A stretch of 55,362 bases of DNA, taken from Bacteroidota bacterium (GTDB taxonomy: Bacteria; Bacteroidota; Bacteroidia; NS11-12g; UBA955). Location of the stretch: NCBI GenBank assembly GCA_027621365.1, contig JAQCBH010000014.1, forward strand, positions 1-55,362, read 5' to 3'. The notes beneath the pieces are model-generated. The model was not told the origin of the DNA and did no database searches. It saw nothing but the letters and a program-made list of their open reading frames with translations. The position numbers and the translations under genes are program-made. This document shows positions 9,018 through 17,435 of the stretch, piece by piece (the first letter of the stretch is position 1; each line of letters starts with the position of its first letter).

Positions 9018-9494
9018 TCCCTGCTGCGAGCGTTCAGAAGCTTCGTAAAAAGAATCAACCTCTGTGGGTTTGGATTTTGCCGCTTGGGTGGCTAAAAAAT
9101 CACAGCGTTCATTTTCGGGTATACCTGCATGCCCTTTCACCCAATTGAATTCAGGATTGAACGCTTTATTCAGTGGGATCAACTGTTTCCATAAATCAGG
9201 ATTTTTCACCTTGGCCCAGCCTTTTCGCTGCCATCCGGCAATCCAATTCTTCACAATGGCATCGTGAACGTATTTGCTATCGGTGTAAATGGATACCGGT
9301 ATACCAGGCTGCTTGATCATCTCCAAGGCCTTAATCACCGCTAGAAGCTCCATGCGATTGTTGGTGGTTCGACGAAATGACCCCGAGAGTTCCCGACGGT
9401 ATTCACCATACATCAACACGGCGCCGTATCCGCCGGGCCCAGGGTTACCCAAGGCCGCTCCATCGGTATAAATTGTGATACGTGGTGTTGACAC
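9009..9494 (-). CDS. rnhA: Ribonuclease HI
   Basis: This 161-residue cytosolic enzyme cuts RNA in RNA-DNA hybrids, removing primers and R-loops. Metal-binding acidic residues are all visible: Asp in IYTDGAALGNPGPGGYGA, Glu in NRMELLAVIKALE, Asp in IYTDSKYV and Asp in NERCDFLA. The catalytic His is in VKGHAGIPENE. The start is GTG at 9494 (MSTPRITIYTDG); a -7 like box lies 12 nt upstream of it. The gene is convergent with recN and overlaps it by 9 bp, and it is divergent from cinA across a 51-bp gap. A 10-residue tail rich in Q and L follows the domain. Confidence 0.95.
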   Translation of the reverse strand: MSTPRITIYTDGAALGNPGPGGYGAVLMYGEYRRELSGSFRRTTNNRMELLAVIKALEMIKQPGIPVSIYTDSKYVHDAIVKNWIAGWQRKGWAKVKNPDLWKQLIPLNKAFNPEFNWVKGHAGIPENERCDFLATQAAKSKPTEVDSFYEASERSQQGLL

Positions 9495-9498
9495 CCTT

Positions 9499-9506
9499 CG
9501 AATTTA
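9499..9506 (-). promoter_or_regulatory. Candidate -7 box of rnhA
   Basis: The minus strand reads TAAATTCG here, one base from TAnnTTTG. Its first T is exactly 12 nt upstream of the GTG start, the same spacing as at guaA, lipB, purB and the gene at 42090-43163. No clear -33 element is seen. Confidence 0.4.
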
Positions 9507-9530
9507 AAACAATGCCCGCCCTTCATTGGT

Positions 9531-9538
9531 TAATTTTG
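9531..9538 (+). promoter_or_regulatory. Candidate -7 box of cinA
   Basis: TAATTTTG is a perfect TAnnTTTG match whose first T lies 15 nt before the cinA ATG. This predicts a transcript start about 1-4 nt upstream of the start codon. No convincing -33 TTTG is seen at the usual distance. Confidence 0.5.
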
Positions 9539-9545
9539 TACACAG

Positions 9546-10817
9546 ATGAAAGCAGAAATCATCACCATTGGAGACGAGTTGCTCATTGGGCAGACCATTG
9601 ATACGAACAGCGCTTGGCTCGGTCAAACCCTCGGAAGTGTGGGCATTCAAATTGTCCGTAAAACCGCTGTTTCTGATAGTAAAGAGGCGATTTTCAATGC
9701 CTTAGACACTAGCCTTAGTCAAGTTTCCTTGATCATCATTACCGGTGGCCTTGGCCCTACTCGCGATGACATCACCAAGCATTCATTGGTGGAATATTTT
9801 GGAGGCTCTTATCGAACAGACCAAGCTGTTCTCGCCCATTTGGAAGAATTGTTTGCCAAACGCGGTCGCAAGATGATGGAGGTGAACAAGATGCAAGCTG
9901 AATTGCCCGAGCGCTGCCAAACATTATTCAATAAAGTTGGCACCGCTCCGGGAATGTGGTTTGAAGACCATCGAGGAATTGTCATCAGCTTGCCCGGAGT
10001 TCCCAATGAAGTTCAATGGATCACGCAGCATGAAATCATTCCCAGGATCCAAGAACAATTCAGCCTAAAAAGCAGGGAGCACCGCACATTGCTCTGTTTA
10101 GAAACCCCTGAGAGCTTACTTAGTAAGCACTTAGAAAGTTTTGAAGATCGTCTACCCCCTTCCTATTCTTTGGCCTACCTGCCCCAATTTAACAGCATTC
10201 GGCTTCGCTTGAGTCAAGTTGTTCAAGACACAGATGGCGATTTGGGCATGGAACATTGGTTTCAAGAACTCCAAAACGAACTCGGATCCCTCTGCTTTGG
10301 AATTGGAGACAAAACAGCCGCTGAATTTGTGGCCGAATTTGCTTTGAACCGCCAGATTCAATTAGTCGGTGCTGAAAGTTGCACCGGCGGCTATACCACC
10401 AATCAGTTGATTCAGGTTCCAGGCATGAGCGCGGCCATTCCGGGCTCGATCATTGCCTACAGCAACCAAGTCAAAATGGACATTTTGGGCGTTAACCCCC
10501 AGACACTCGAGTCTCACGGTGCAGTCAGTTTGGAAGTGGGTTTGGAGATGGCCATAGGAGCCATTCGAATGTTCAACGCTGATTTTGCGTTTTCCCTGAC
10601 TGGAATTGCAGGTCCTAGCGGCGGATCAGCCGAAAAGCCCGTTGGAACCGTGGTTCTAAACTTGGTTTCTACCCAAAGACCCAACAGTATCGATGGGATT
10701 GTAGAGACCGATGGGCTGTACATCCACCAAAAGATGAAGCAAATTCCCGGCAACCGCTTGCAATTCATGCAACGGGCCAGCAACAGTGTTTTCGCTCTAT
10801 TCCAACCCTGGTTTTAG
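9546..10817 (+). CDS. cinA: CinA-family NMN amidohydrolase-like protein
   Basis: This 423-residue two-domain protein has an N-terminal molybdopterin-binding-like (COG1058) domain, with AEIITIGDELLIGQTIDTNS at the start and IITGGLGPTRDDITK around residue 66. The C-terminal CinA domain has GAESCTGGYTTNQL (about 276-289) and FSLTGIAGPSGGSAEKPVGT. In characterised homologues the C-terminal domain deamidates nicotinamide mononucleotide and the N-terminal domain is a pyrophosphatase. Which activities remain here cannot be read directly. Length matches the full-length family (about 410-425). It is divergent from rnhA, has its own -7 box next to the ATG, and is followed after 48 bp by guaA with its own box. 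Confidence 0.94.
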   Translation: MKAEIITIGDELLIGQTIDTNSAWLGQTLGSVGIQIVRKTAVSDSKEAIFNALDTSLSQVSLIIITGGLGPTRDDITKHSLVEYFGGSYRTDQAVLAHLEELFAKRGRKMMEVNKMQAELPERCQTLFNKVGTAPGMWFEDHRGIVISLPGVPNEVQWITQHEIIPRIQEQFSLKSREHRTLLCLETPESLLSKHLESFEDRLPPSYSLAYLPQFNSIRLRLSQVVQDTDGDLGMEHWFQELQNELGSLCFGIGDKTAAEFVAEFALNRQIQLVGAESCTGGYTTNQLIQVPGMSAAIPGSIIAYSNQVKMDILGVNPQTLESHGAVSLEVGLEMAIGAIRMFNADFAFSLTGIAGPSGGSAEKPVGTVVLNLVSTQRPNSIDGIVETDGLYIHQKMKQIPGNRLQFMQRASNSVFALFQPWF

Positions 10818-10853
10818 GGTAAAATTTGTCGATAACAGACGAGCAATCGGTGG

Positions 10854-10861
10854 TACTTTTG
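10854..10861 (+). promoter_or_regulatory. Candidate -7 box of guaA
   Basis: TACTTTTG is a perfect TAnnTTTG box whose first T is 12 nt before the guaA ATG, predicting a start point at or one base before the start codon. A TTTG at 10825-10828 is 25 bp upstream, longer than the 20-bp spacing of the best promoters in this window. Confidence 0.55.
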
Positions 10862-10865
10862 CTCC

Positions 10866-12401
10866 ATGTCTACAGAGAAAATTCTGATCCTTGATTTTGG
10901 GTCTCAATACACGCAATTAATCGCCCGCCGATTGCGAGAATTGTTCGTGTACTGCGAGATTCATCCCTTTCATGATAACATTGAATTGACCGATGAAATC
11001 AAAGGGATCATTTTCTCAGGCAGCCCTTGCAGCGTGAATGAAGAAAATGCACCCAGCATTGACTTGAACAAGTATTTCCAGCATGGTCCCGTTTTGGGTG
11101 TTTGTTATGGCGCTCAATACATGGCCAAACATTTGGGAGGCAACGTTGGACGCAGCCAACACCGCGAATATGGTCGTGCCATGCTCCAACACAGTTCGGA
11201 TCACGCATTATTGACGGATGTGGCCAACCCTTCTCAGGTTTGGATGAGCCATGGCGACACCATTTTGTCTCTGCCCGAAAATGCCAAAGTGATCGCTACT
11301 ACAGAATCCATTCCTGTTGCCGCTTTTGAGGTGGAAAATCAATTTCCAACCTATGGCATTCAATTCCATCCTGAAGTGTACCACAGCACAGAAGGCATGC
11401 AAATGCTGAAGAATTTCGCCTATACCATCTGTCAATGCTCTGGCGATTGGACTCCAGGACACTTCATTGAAGAATGCGTGGCCCAAATCCAAGAGCAAGT
11501 TGGCCCTGACGATCAAGTCATCTTGGGTCTTTCAGGGGGAGTAGATAGCTCAGTGGCTTCTCTCCTTCTCAACAAAGCCATTGGTCATCGATTGACTTGC
11601 ATCTTTATCGACAATGGCTTGTTGCGCAAAAACGAATTCCAAGACGTGCAAGAAGCCTACAAAGAACTGAAGCTAAACATCATAGCAGTAGATGCCTCAC
11701 AGCGATTCTACGATGCCTTAAAGGGCATTTCAGAACCTGAAGCCAAGCGCAAAACCATAGGCCGTGTCTTTGTTGAGGTCTTCCAAGAAGAATCCAAGAA
11801 AATTCAAGGAGCCAACTGGCTTGCTCAAGGAACCATTTACCCAGACGTCATTGAAAGTGTATCGGTCAATGGCCCTTCTGCCACCATCAAGAGCCACCAC
11901 AATGTCGGCGGATTGCCTGAAGACATGCACCTGAAGGTAGTAGAACCCCTGAGATCCCTATTCAAAGACGAAGTTCGTCGAGTGGGAGCCGCTTTGGGTC
12001 TGCCCGCTCTCCTGCTCAATAGACATCCATTCCCAGGTCCGGGATTGGGAATTCGAATTTTGGGGGACATCACGGCAGAAAAGGTCCAATTGTTGCAAGA
12101 GGCCGATTACATCTTCATGAAAAAACTCCAAGACAGCGGTTGGTACAACAAAATCTGGCAAGCAGGAACCATCTTGCTCCCCGTTCAAAGCGTTGGTGTC
12201 ATGGGTGATGAGCGCACCTACGAACAAGTCGTTACCCTTCGAGCTGTAAGCAGCACAGACGGCATGACGGCAGACTGGGTACACCTACCCTACGATCTTT
12301 TGGCTGACATCAGCAATTCCATTATCAACGGCGTTCGAGGAATCAATCGAGTTGTGTACGACATTAGTTCCAAGCCGCCAGCCACCATCGAGTGGGAATA
12401 A
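10866..12401 (+). CDS. guaA: GMP synthase (glutamine-hydrolysing)
   Basis: This 511-residue cytosolic enzyme converts XMP, glutamine and ATP to GMP, the last step of guanine nucleotide synthesis. The N-terminal class I glutamine amidotransferase domain starts [17 protein letters not shown], with nucleophile Cys80 in GVCYGAQ and the His/Glu pair in [11 protein letters not shown]. The ATP pyrophosphatase domain has the PP-loop [15 protein letters not shown]. The C-terminal dimerisation domain ends [18 protein letters not shown], the canonical GuaA tail. Length is typical. The next gene starts 3 bp downstream, suggesting one transcript. Confidence 0.98.
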   Translation: MSTEKILILDFGSQYTQLIARRLRELFVYCEIHPFHDNIELTDEIKGIIFSGSPCSVNEENAPSIDLNKYFQHGPVLGVCYGAQYMAKHLGGNVGRSQHREYGRAMLQHSSDHALLTDVANPSQVWMSHGDTILSLPENAKVIATTESIPVAAFEVENQFPTYGIQFHPEVYHSTEGMQMLKNFAYTICQCSGDWTPGHFIEECVAQIQEQVGPDDQVILGLSGGVDSSVASLLLNKAIGHRLTCIFIDNGLLRKNEFQDVQEAYKELKLNIIAVDASQRFYDALKGISEPEAKRKTIGRVFVEVFQEESKKIQGANWLAQGTIYPDVIESVSVNGPSATIKSHHNVGGLPEDMHLKVVEPLRSLFKDEVRRVGAALGLPALLLNRHPFPGPGLGIRILGDITAEKVQLLQEADYIFMKKLQDSGWYNKIWQAGTILLPVQSVGVMGDERTYEQVVTLRAVSSTDGMTADWVHLPYDLLADISNSIINGVRGINRVVYDISSKPPATIEWE

Positions 12402-12404
12402 ACC

Positions 12405-13514
12405 ATGAGAGCTACTGCTTCATTCATTCTGACCTTTTTGATGGCCCTTCACGGATGGGCTCAAACCGCTGTTGCACCAACACGGGTGGCTGTACTTCTG
12501 CCATTTCATACCGAAAAAGGCAGCAATGACGCCTTTAACCAGGCCATGTTGGACTACTGGGCTGGCATCGAAACGGCAGCCAATGAATGGGCTGAAAACG
12601 GAATCAAAACGGAAATCAATTTGCGTGATTTCACCACCGACAGTTCGTTTCTGTGTTCAGTGGCGGGAAAGTTGTGGCTCAACCAACATGACTTGATTAT
12701 TGGCCCTGTTTACCCCAAACAATTGGCTGAGCTAGACAACGGAACGCCCATTTCAAAACCCTGGGTATCTCCTTTAGCTCCTTATGCTTTCAAACAGGCC
12801 AGCAATGGCATATCCATGTTCGCCAATGACAGTCTTCGATTGCTGGGGTTATGCAACGAGTTTTCTCGCTGTTTCCCCCATCACAAAGTTGTCATCATCA
12901 GCCCCGACAAGCCTAAAAACGCGGCTCAATGCGCAGCCACGCGTGATCGCTTGTTGGCCTTAATGGGCCATAAAGCCAGTTTGCATACCTGGAAAACCCA
13001 GTCCCAATCCTTGTCTCCTTTTTTGGAAACAGGTTCAGACTCATTTTTATTCATATATACGGATCAATTCACTGCTCAAGCGCATTCCTTCCTCGCCAAA
13101 AAGGCACTTGATACCAAAAATAGCTATGGTATCGGAGCCTTTGACTGGTTGGATGCCCAAGAGAAGAGCTCGTTGTCCAGCGCACAAAAAGCTCGCATGT
13201 TGTACCCAAGCAATGTAGTGCTGAATTTTAACGATTCGATCGTCAGTTCCATCAGTCAACGCTTGGCTTTGTCTGAATGGGGTGAGCCTAGCAAATACGC
13301 ATACATCGGTTATGATCAGTTTCAGTTCTTGATGGGTCATTATTCAGCCAACCCCACGATGAGTCCTCTTGTTTATGGCCCAAAAAATTCAAGTCCTACC
13401 TACCAAGGAAGCATTCAGAACATTAACCTATATCCAACCGGATATGGGCTCGGGAATGCAGGCATTCGCTTGGTTCGGGTTGACGGTGAATTTCAAATCC
13501 CCACCGTGCCCTGA
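12405..13514 (+). CDS. Exported protein resembling type I periplasmic-binding / LpoA-like fold
   Basis: This 369-residue protein has a signal peptide (MRATASFILTFLMALHGWAQ). The body resembles the periplasmic binding fold seen in branched-chain amino-acid receptors and LpoA-like proteins: TRVAVLLPFHTEKGS at the start of the mature part, NQAMLDYWAGIETAANEW, then HDLIIGPVYPKQLAEL, HHKVVIISPDKPKNA and KYAYIGYDQFQFLM. In many Bacteroidota a gene of this kind with N-terminal LysM repeats follows guaA. Here no LysM repeat is present, so this may be the shortened version. It follows guaA by 3 bp. A cell-wall role is inferred only from family resemblance; ligand unknown. Confidence 0.7.
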   Translation: MRATASFILTFLMALHGWAQTAVAPTRVAVLLPFHTEKGSNDAFNQAMLDYWAGIETAANEWAENGIKTEINLRDFTTDSSFLCSVAGKLWLNQHDLIIGPVYPKQLAELDNGTPISKPWVSPLAPYAFKQASNGISMFANDSLRLLGLCNEFSRCFPHHKVVIISPDKPKNAAQCAATRDRLLALMGHKASLHTWKTQSQSLSPFLETGSDSFLFIYTDQFTAQAHSFLAKKALDTKNSYGIGAFDWLDAQEKSSLSSAQKARMLYPSNVVLNFNDSIVSSISQRLALSEWGEPSKYAYIGYDQFQFLMGHYSANPTMSPLVYGPKNSSPTYQGSIQNINLYPTGYGLGNAGIRLVRVDGEFQIPTVP

Positions 13515-13531
13515 ACCATCTTCGAAAACAA

Positions 13532-14629
13532 TTGCAGCACTGCCTAGGGCTTCTGGATTCGTATTCTTTTGACGAACCCTTTCATTTGTACCTAGCTCAG
13601 GCCTTTAAAACTCAACGCGGATGGGGAAGTCGAGATCGAAAACGATACAGAAGATGGTGCTACACTTACTTCAAGTTTAGCCACATTGATACACAGTCAT
13701 GGCCCCATCAACTCAGTGAAGAAGCCTTGATTATTGCCTTGTTGGCAAGCCCTTCTACCTTGGAAGACGAGCGAAACGCCATGCTGGGTTGGGGGTATTC
13801 TCAAAAAACGAGCACCACTGAATTCAAACCCTTTGATTCCAATTTTAGCAAAGGAGTTGATCCGATTGAATATTACCATTGGTTTCAACAAGAGCCCCCT
13901 GTTTTTGTAAGGCGACTAAAGCCCTGGAAATCCGATTTCCCTGCCCCATTGAATTCGGTTGATGATTTCTATTTGAAATTTGCTCCAGGTACGTCTTTAC
14001 AGCAAGCCCAAGAACTAGGGTTTTGTTTCATTCAAGATTTGGGTTCTCAGCTTAGTGTTCAACACGAATGCTTCAACAGTCGCATTCCTCTTCGAGTATG
14101 GGACGCCTGTTGTGGTGCCGGCGGAAAAAGCCTGCAACTATCTAGCCAATACAAAACGGTTCAATTGATCTGCAGCGACACCAGAAAGTCGATTCTAGAC
14201 AACCTTAGATCTCGATTTCAATCGGCCCAATTGCCCGTTCCTGAAACTTTCGATTTCAATCCCATCAAGGACCCTCATTCCAAATGGAAGGGACCTGAAT
14301 CATTTGACCGAATAGTGTTGGATGTTCCTTGTAGTGGCTCTGGCACCTGGCGCAGGAATCCAGAGGAATGGCACCAATTCCAATCCTCAAAATTAGAGGC
14401 ATTAAGACCCGTACAGGCCGAATTGTTGATCAGCTGCTCTACTCGTTTGAAAGCCGGAGGCTATTTGGTCTATATCACCTGTTCTGTTTTTCAAGAAGAA
14501 AATGAAAAGCAAGTGGCCGACTTCTTGAATAGTCATCCAGAATTCCAATTGGAAGAACAAGGAATATTGGGTGGCCCCAGTCAGGATGCTGACTATCTAT
14601 TCCGGGCCCTTATCAAGAAAATCAACTAG
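13532..14629 (+). CDS. RsmB/NOP-family rRNA m5C methyltransferase
   Basis: This 365-residue protein combines a short NusB-like N-terminal region (LAQAFKTQRGWGSRDRKRY) with a SAM-dependent methyltransferase domain. The domain shows motif I VWDACCGAGGKSLQLS (about 190-205), motif IV LDVPCSGSGTWRRNPEEW with one cysteine, and motif VI YITCSVFQEEN with the catalytic cysteine. RsmB-type enzymes methylate a cytosine in 16S rRNA; the exact target cannot be read. Start: the TTG at 13532 is used here, but the frame stays open upstream to 13490 with coding-like sequence and no ATG, so a non-ATG start overlapping the preceding gene is possible. Its last 8 bp overlap the convergent fabH remnant. Confidence 0.85.
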   Translation: MQHCLGLLDSYSFDEPFHLYLAQAFKTQRGWGSRDRKRYRRWCYTYFKFSHIDTQSWPHQLSEEALIIALLASPSTLEDERNAMLGWGYSQKTSTTEFKPFDSNFSKGVDPIEYYHWFQQEPPVFVRRLKPWKSDFPAPLNSVDDFYLKFAPGTSLQQAQELGFCFIQDLGSQLSVQHECFNSRIPLRVWDACCGAGGKSLQLSSQYKTVQLICSDTRKSILDNLRSRFQSAQLPVPETFDFNPIKDPHSKWKGPESFDRIVLDVPCSGSGTWRRNPEEWHQFQSSKLEALRPVQAELLISCSTRLKAGGYLVYITCSVFQEENEKQVADFLNSHPEFQLEEQGILGGPSQDADYLFRALIKKIN

Positions 14630-15610
14630 GATTGTAGGCCCATTTGAGGTAAATCGCCCCCCAGGTAAATCCTCCGCCAAATGTGCTGAATATCAGATTG
14701 TCGCCTTTTTTGAATTGTTTTTCAAAATCATACAGGCACAGAGGCAAGGTTCCACTGGTCGTATTCCCGTAGCGGTGAATATTGATGAGAACTTTCTCCT
14801 TATCAAGACCCATTCGATCAGCGGTGGCATCTATGATTCTCAAATTGGCTTGATGAGGAACCAACCAATCTACGTCAGCCGAGGTCAATCCATTGCGTTG
14901 CATGACTTCGTAGCTAACATTGGCCATATTGGTTACCGCAAATTTGAACACGGTCTTCCCTTCTTGGTGTACATAGTGCAACTTTTGGGCAACTGTTTCT
15001 GCCGTAGGAGGCTGCACCGACCCACCGGCGGGTTGTATCAAGAATTCACGGCCACTGCCGTCAACATGTAGCTGGGAATCCAACAGACCGTATCCGTCGT
15101 AATTGGGTTCCAATAGTACACAGCCCGCACCATCACCAAAAATGATGCAGGTATTGCGGTCTTCGTAATTGATGATGCTCGACATTTTATCGGCACCGAT
15201 GACCAACACATTCTTGTATTGCCCGCTTTGAATCAAGCGAGCGCCTGTTTCCAAACTGAACAAGCGGCCGAAACATCAAAACCCCAAGCATTTTTAGCAC
15301 CGATTTTATCAGCAATGATGTTCGCCGTTGCAGGAAAAACATAATCACCTGTTACGGTACCGCAAATGATCACTTCAATATCTAGGGGTGACAAGCCTCT
15401 CTTTGCCAGCATAGGCAGGATGGCTTCAACCGCCATATCTGAAGTCCCTTTACCGGCTTCTTTTTGAATGTGTCGTTCTAGAATGCCCGTGCGCGTTTGA
15501 ATCCACTCGTCGGTGGTATCCACAATGGTTTCAAGCTCTTGGTTGGTTAACACGTAAGGCGGTACATAACCACCCACAGCCGTAATGGCTGCCGTACACT
15601 TATTGACCAT
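14622..15610 (-). pseudogene. fabH: 3-oxoacyl-ACP synthase III, disrupted by a frameshift
   Basis: Two adjacent frames together make one beta-ketoacyl-ACP synthase III, the enzyme that condenses acetyl-CoA with malonyl-ACP to start fatty acid synthesis. The first frame (15610-15233) covers the N-terminal half up to the active-site Cys117 in GFDVSAACS. The second (15263-14622) resumes at FSLETGARLIQSG and carries the catalytic His (VPHQANLRI) and Asn (IHRYGNTTSGT). The family motif AACSGFLFSLETG is missing about 13 nt, between the Cys codon and the FSLETG stretch. The junction holds one TTGTTC (minus strand, 15258-15263). The ATG lies inside the end of plsX (11-bp overlap). Either this copy is dead, or the assembly has a 13-nt error here. 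Confidence 0.88.
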
Positions 15611-16568
15611 TCAAATTGTCCTGTTGCAACGCTTTCATGGACGATTGAACCATGCTGACTAAATCGGACTTAACCGTATCCAAAGCCAATTCAATCATTT
15701 TGACAAAAGTATCAGACTTGGTGATGCCATGTCCAACGATGACAGGAGCATTTACACCTAGAATGGGGCTTCCCCCGTAGTGTTTGAAATTGAACTTGTG
15801 GAGGTACTCATCGTCAACACCTCGCTTGGCTAGACGATAGTACATGCCCTCACAAACTTTCACGATGGTATTTCCTGTAAAACCATCACAGACAACAACA
15901 TCGGCTTGCGGGCCAAAAATGTCTCGTCCCTCGATGTTCCCAACAAAATTGATGGTGTCAGTAGCTGCCAATAGTTGATGGGCAGATTTGCTCAGAAGAT
16001 TTCCCTTTTCAGGCTCTTCTCCGATGTTCAACAGACCCACCTTTGGAGTATCAAGATTGTACAAAGCCTTAGCTAAGAGAGAGCCCAAAACCGCAAATTG
16101 TTGCAAATGCTCAGGTTTGCAGTCCGAATTGGCGCCCACATCCAATAGAATACCGGGATGGCCTTCCATACGAGGAATGGCAGCGGTCAAACAAGGACGA
16201 TCTAAACCCTCAACGGGCTTTACAACGTGCAAAGAACCCACCAACATAGCCCCCGTGTTACCCGCTGACAAGAACGCGTGAATGTTCTTTTGGGCCAATT
16301 GCTGGAAACCTACAGACAAAGAAGCCTGAGGTTTGGAAGTAAAAGCACGTACAGGATGCTCGGCCATGCCGATCACATCGGGACAATCGACAATTTCCAA
16401 TTGAGATAAATCCCAACCCTCGTCTTGTGCGATTTGTTCCAACTCCGATTCTATGCCATAAAGAACAATTTGGCAATCAGTCATCTCAGACTGAGCCAAA
16501 ATACCTCCCTTTAGGGCTTCAAATGGAGCGAAATCGCCGCCCATTGCGTCGACACCGATCCGAATCAT
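15600..16568 (-). CDS. plsX: Phosphate acyltransferase PlsX
   Basis: This 322-residue peripheral membrane enzyme makes acyl-phosphate from acyl-ACP, feeding PlsY in phospholipid synthesis. It begins IRIGVDAMGGDFAPFEALKG, the hallmark PlsX N terminus. Further family stretches are FLSAGNTGAMLVGSL (about 100), LLDVGANSDCKPEHL, GLLNIGEEPEKGN and VVVCDGFTGNTIVKVCEG. Length is typical. It sits 7 bp after rpmF and overlaps the fabH start, the classical yceD-rpmF-plsX-fabH order that couples ribosome and lipid synthesis genes in many bacteria. Confidence 0.96.
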   Translation of the reverse strand: MIRIGVDAMGGDFAPFEALKGGILAQSEMTDCQIVLYGIESELEQIAQDEGWDLSQLEIVDCPDVIGMAEHPVRAFTSKPQASLSVGFQQLAQKNIHAFLSAGNTGAMLVGSLHVVKPVEGLDRPCLTAAIPRMEGHPGILLDVGANSDCKPEHLQQFAVLGSLLAKALYNLDTPKVGLLNIGEEPEKGNLLSKSAHQLLAATDTINFVGNIEGRDIFGPQADVVVCDGFTGNTIVKVCEGMYYRLAKRGVDDEYLHKFNFKHYGGSPILGVNAPVIVGHGITKSDTFVKMIELALDTVKSDLVSMVQSSMKALQQDNLNGQ

Positions 16569-16575
16569 AATTGAA

Positions 16576-16761
16576 TTAAGCTTCGTTGCGGCCCTTCATG
16601 ACCTTCTGACCACGGTACATACCCGTTTCCAGGTTTACGCGGTGGTAGAGCGAAACATCACCGGTTACGGGGTCCGCAATCATGGGGCGAGACGTCAAAG
16701 AATCGTGGGTGCGGCGCTTGTCGCGGCGTGTTTTCGATATTTTTCGCTTAGGATGTGCCAT
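16576..16761 (-). CDS. rpmF: 50S ribosomal protein L32
   Basis: This 61-residue protein has the invariant L32 start MAHPKRKISKTRRDKRRTH. The remainder (DPVTGDVSLYHRV, GMYRGQKVM) fits the zinc-free type of L32, because no cysteine pairs are present. The segment just after the basic N terminus (DSLTSRPMIA) is less conserved. It lies 6 bp after the YceD-type gene and 7 bp before plsX. Confidence 0.95.
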   Translation of the reverse strand: MAHPKRKISKTRRDKRRTHDSLTSRPMIADPVTGDVSLYHRVNLETGMYRGQKVMKGRNEA

Positions 16762-16767
16762 GTTCCT

Positions 16768-17316
16768 TTATTTTTTTATTAGGTCTTTCAATTTATCCCA
16801 TCGAGGATCGACGGAAGTTTCTTCGTTGTTTTTGTTGTTCAGCTCGTCAAGTTTCTGAATCATTTGATCATTGCAAGGCTTGTCCTCCATATTGTCGCAG
16901 TTTTTCAACATGGGCAAACTAAAACAGGCTGTTTCAAATACCGCTTGTGAAAGATCAAAGTTGATGGCAGAAGGCAATAGGTAAACCAATTCCACTCCGT
17001 CATCTTCAAATTGACGCTGCTCACTCTCTTCTTCGCTGTTCAAACGGTAAATCAACTTGTATTGACCATGAACAGGAAAATCGATGGGCTCCAAACAGCG
17101 ACCGCAGTTTTGTTGCAAAGTTCCGTTCACCTCTAATTGGACGTGAATCCAATTGCTGGTCTTTTCCAGGTTTACTTTCAACTCCAACTCTGCGTCGAGT
17201 ATCTCGCTGTAATCAAATAACTCAAAGAACGCTAAGTTCAAGGAATGCGAAAATTGATGTTGCCCTTCTTTGAGTTTAACAAACTCGACAACCAACTTAT
17301 CACGATCAAAGGACAT
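16768..17316 (-). CDS. YceD/DUF177 family protein
   Basis: This 182-residue acidic protein precedes rpmF. DUF177 marks are QNCGRCLEPIDFPVHGQY (the conserved CxRCL) and the later NFDLSQAVFETACFSLPM followed by cysteines. Members are tied to 23S rRNA and ribosome assembly, and they sit upstream of rpmF across bacteria; the molecular role is not well settled. The start is ATG at 17316; a GTG two codons earlier (17322) is also possible. It is the first gene of the yceD-rpmF-plsX-fabH unit, driven by a near-perfect promoter at 17335-17366. The C-terminal 30 residues are K/D/E/N-rich. Confidence 0.88.
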   Translation of the reverse strand: MSFDRDKLVVEFVKLKEGQHQFSHSLNLAFFELFDYSEILDAELELKVNLEKTSNWIHVQLEVNGTLQQNCGRCLEPIDFPVHGQYKLIYRLNSEEESEQRQFEDDGVELVYLLPSAINFDLSQAVFETACFSLPMLKNCDNMEDKPCNDQMIQKLDELNNKNNEETSVDPRWDKLKDLIKK

Positions 17317-17334
17317 AGTCACTCAAACGAACGG

Positions 17335-17366
17335 CAAATTTAGTTCTTTTTTTTATCCATTACAAA
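17335..17366 (-). promoter_or_regulatory. Promoter of the yceD-rpmF-plsX-fabH operon
   Basis: The minus strand reads TTTG (17366-17363), 20 bp, then TAAATTTG (17342-17335): an exact TTTG-N20-TAnnTTTG match to the Bacteroidota housekeeping promoter pattern. The predicted start point is near 17331, giving a leader of about 15 nt to the ATG. Confidence 0.75.
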
Positions 17367-17391
17367 CACTTAACTAGCGAAATACAGGAAT

Positions 17392-17417
17392 AAAAAAGGG
17401 GGGCCAAAGCCCCCCTT
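17392..17417 (-). terminator. Rho-independent terminator of the gld operon
   Basis: On the minus strand AAGGGGGGC and GCCCCCCTT form a 9-bp stem with a short TTTG loop, followed by TTTTTTA. It lies 19 bp after the gldN stop and just before the promoter of the next operon. Confidence 0.9.
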
Positions 17418-17435
17418 CTCATAGAATCTCTATTC

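Noticed and set aside
15233-15263. Programmed frameshift in fabH
   Set aside because: The two frames are separated by missing conserved residues, not by a slippery heptamer, so recoding would not restore the protein.
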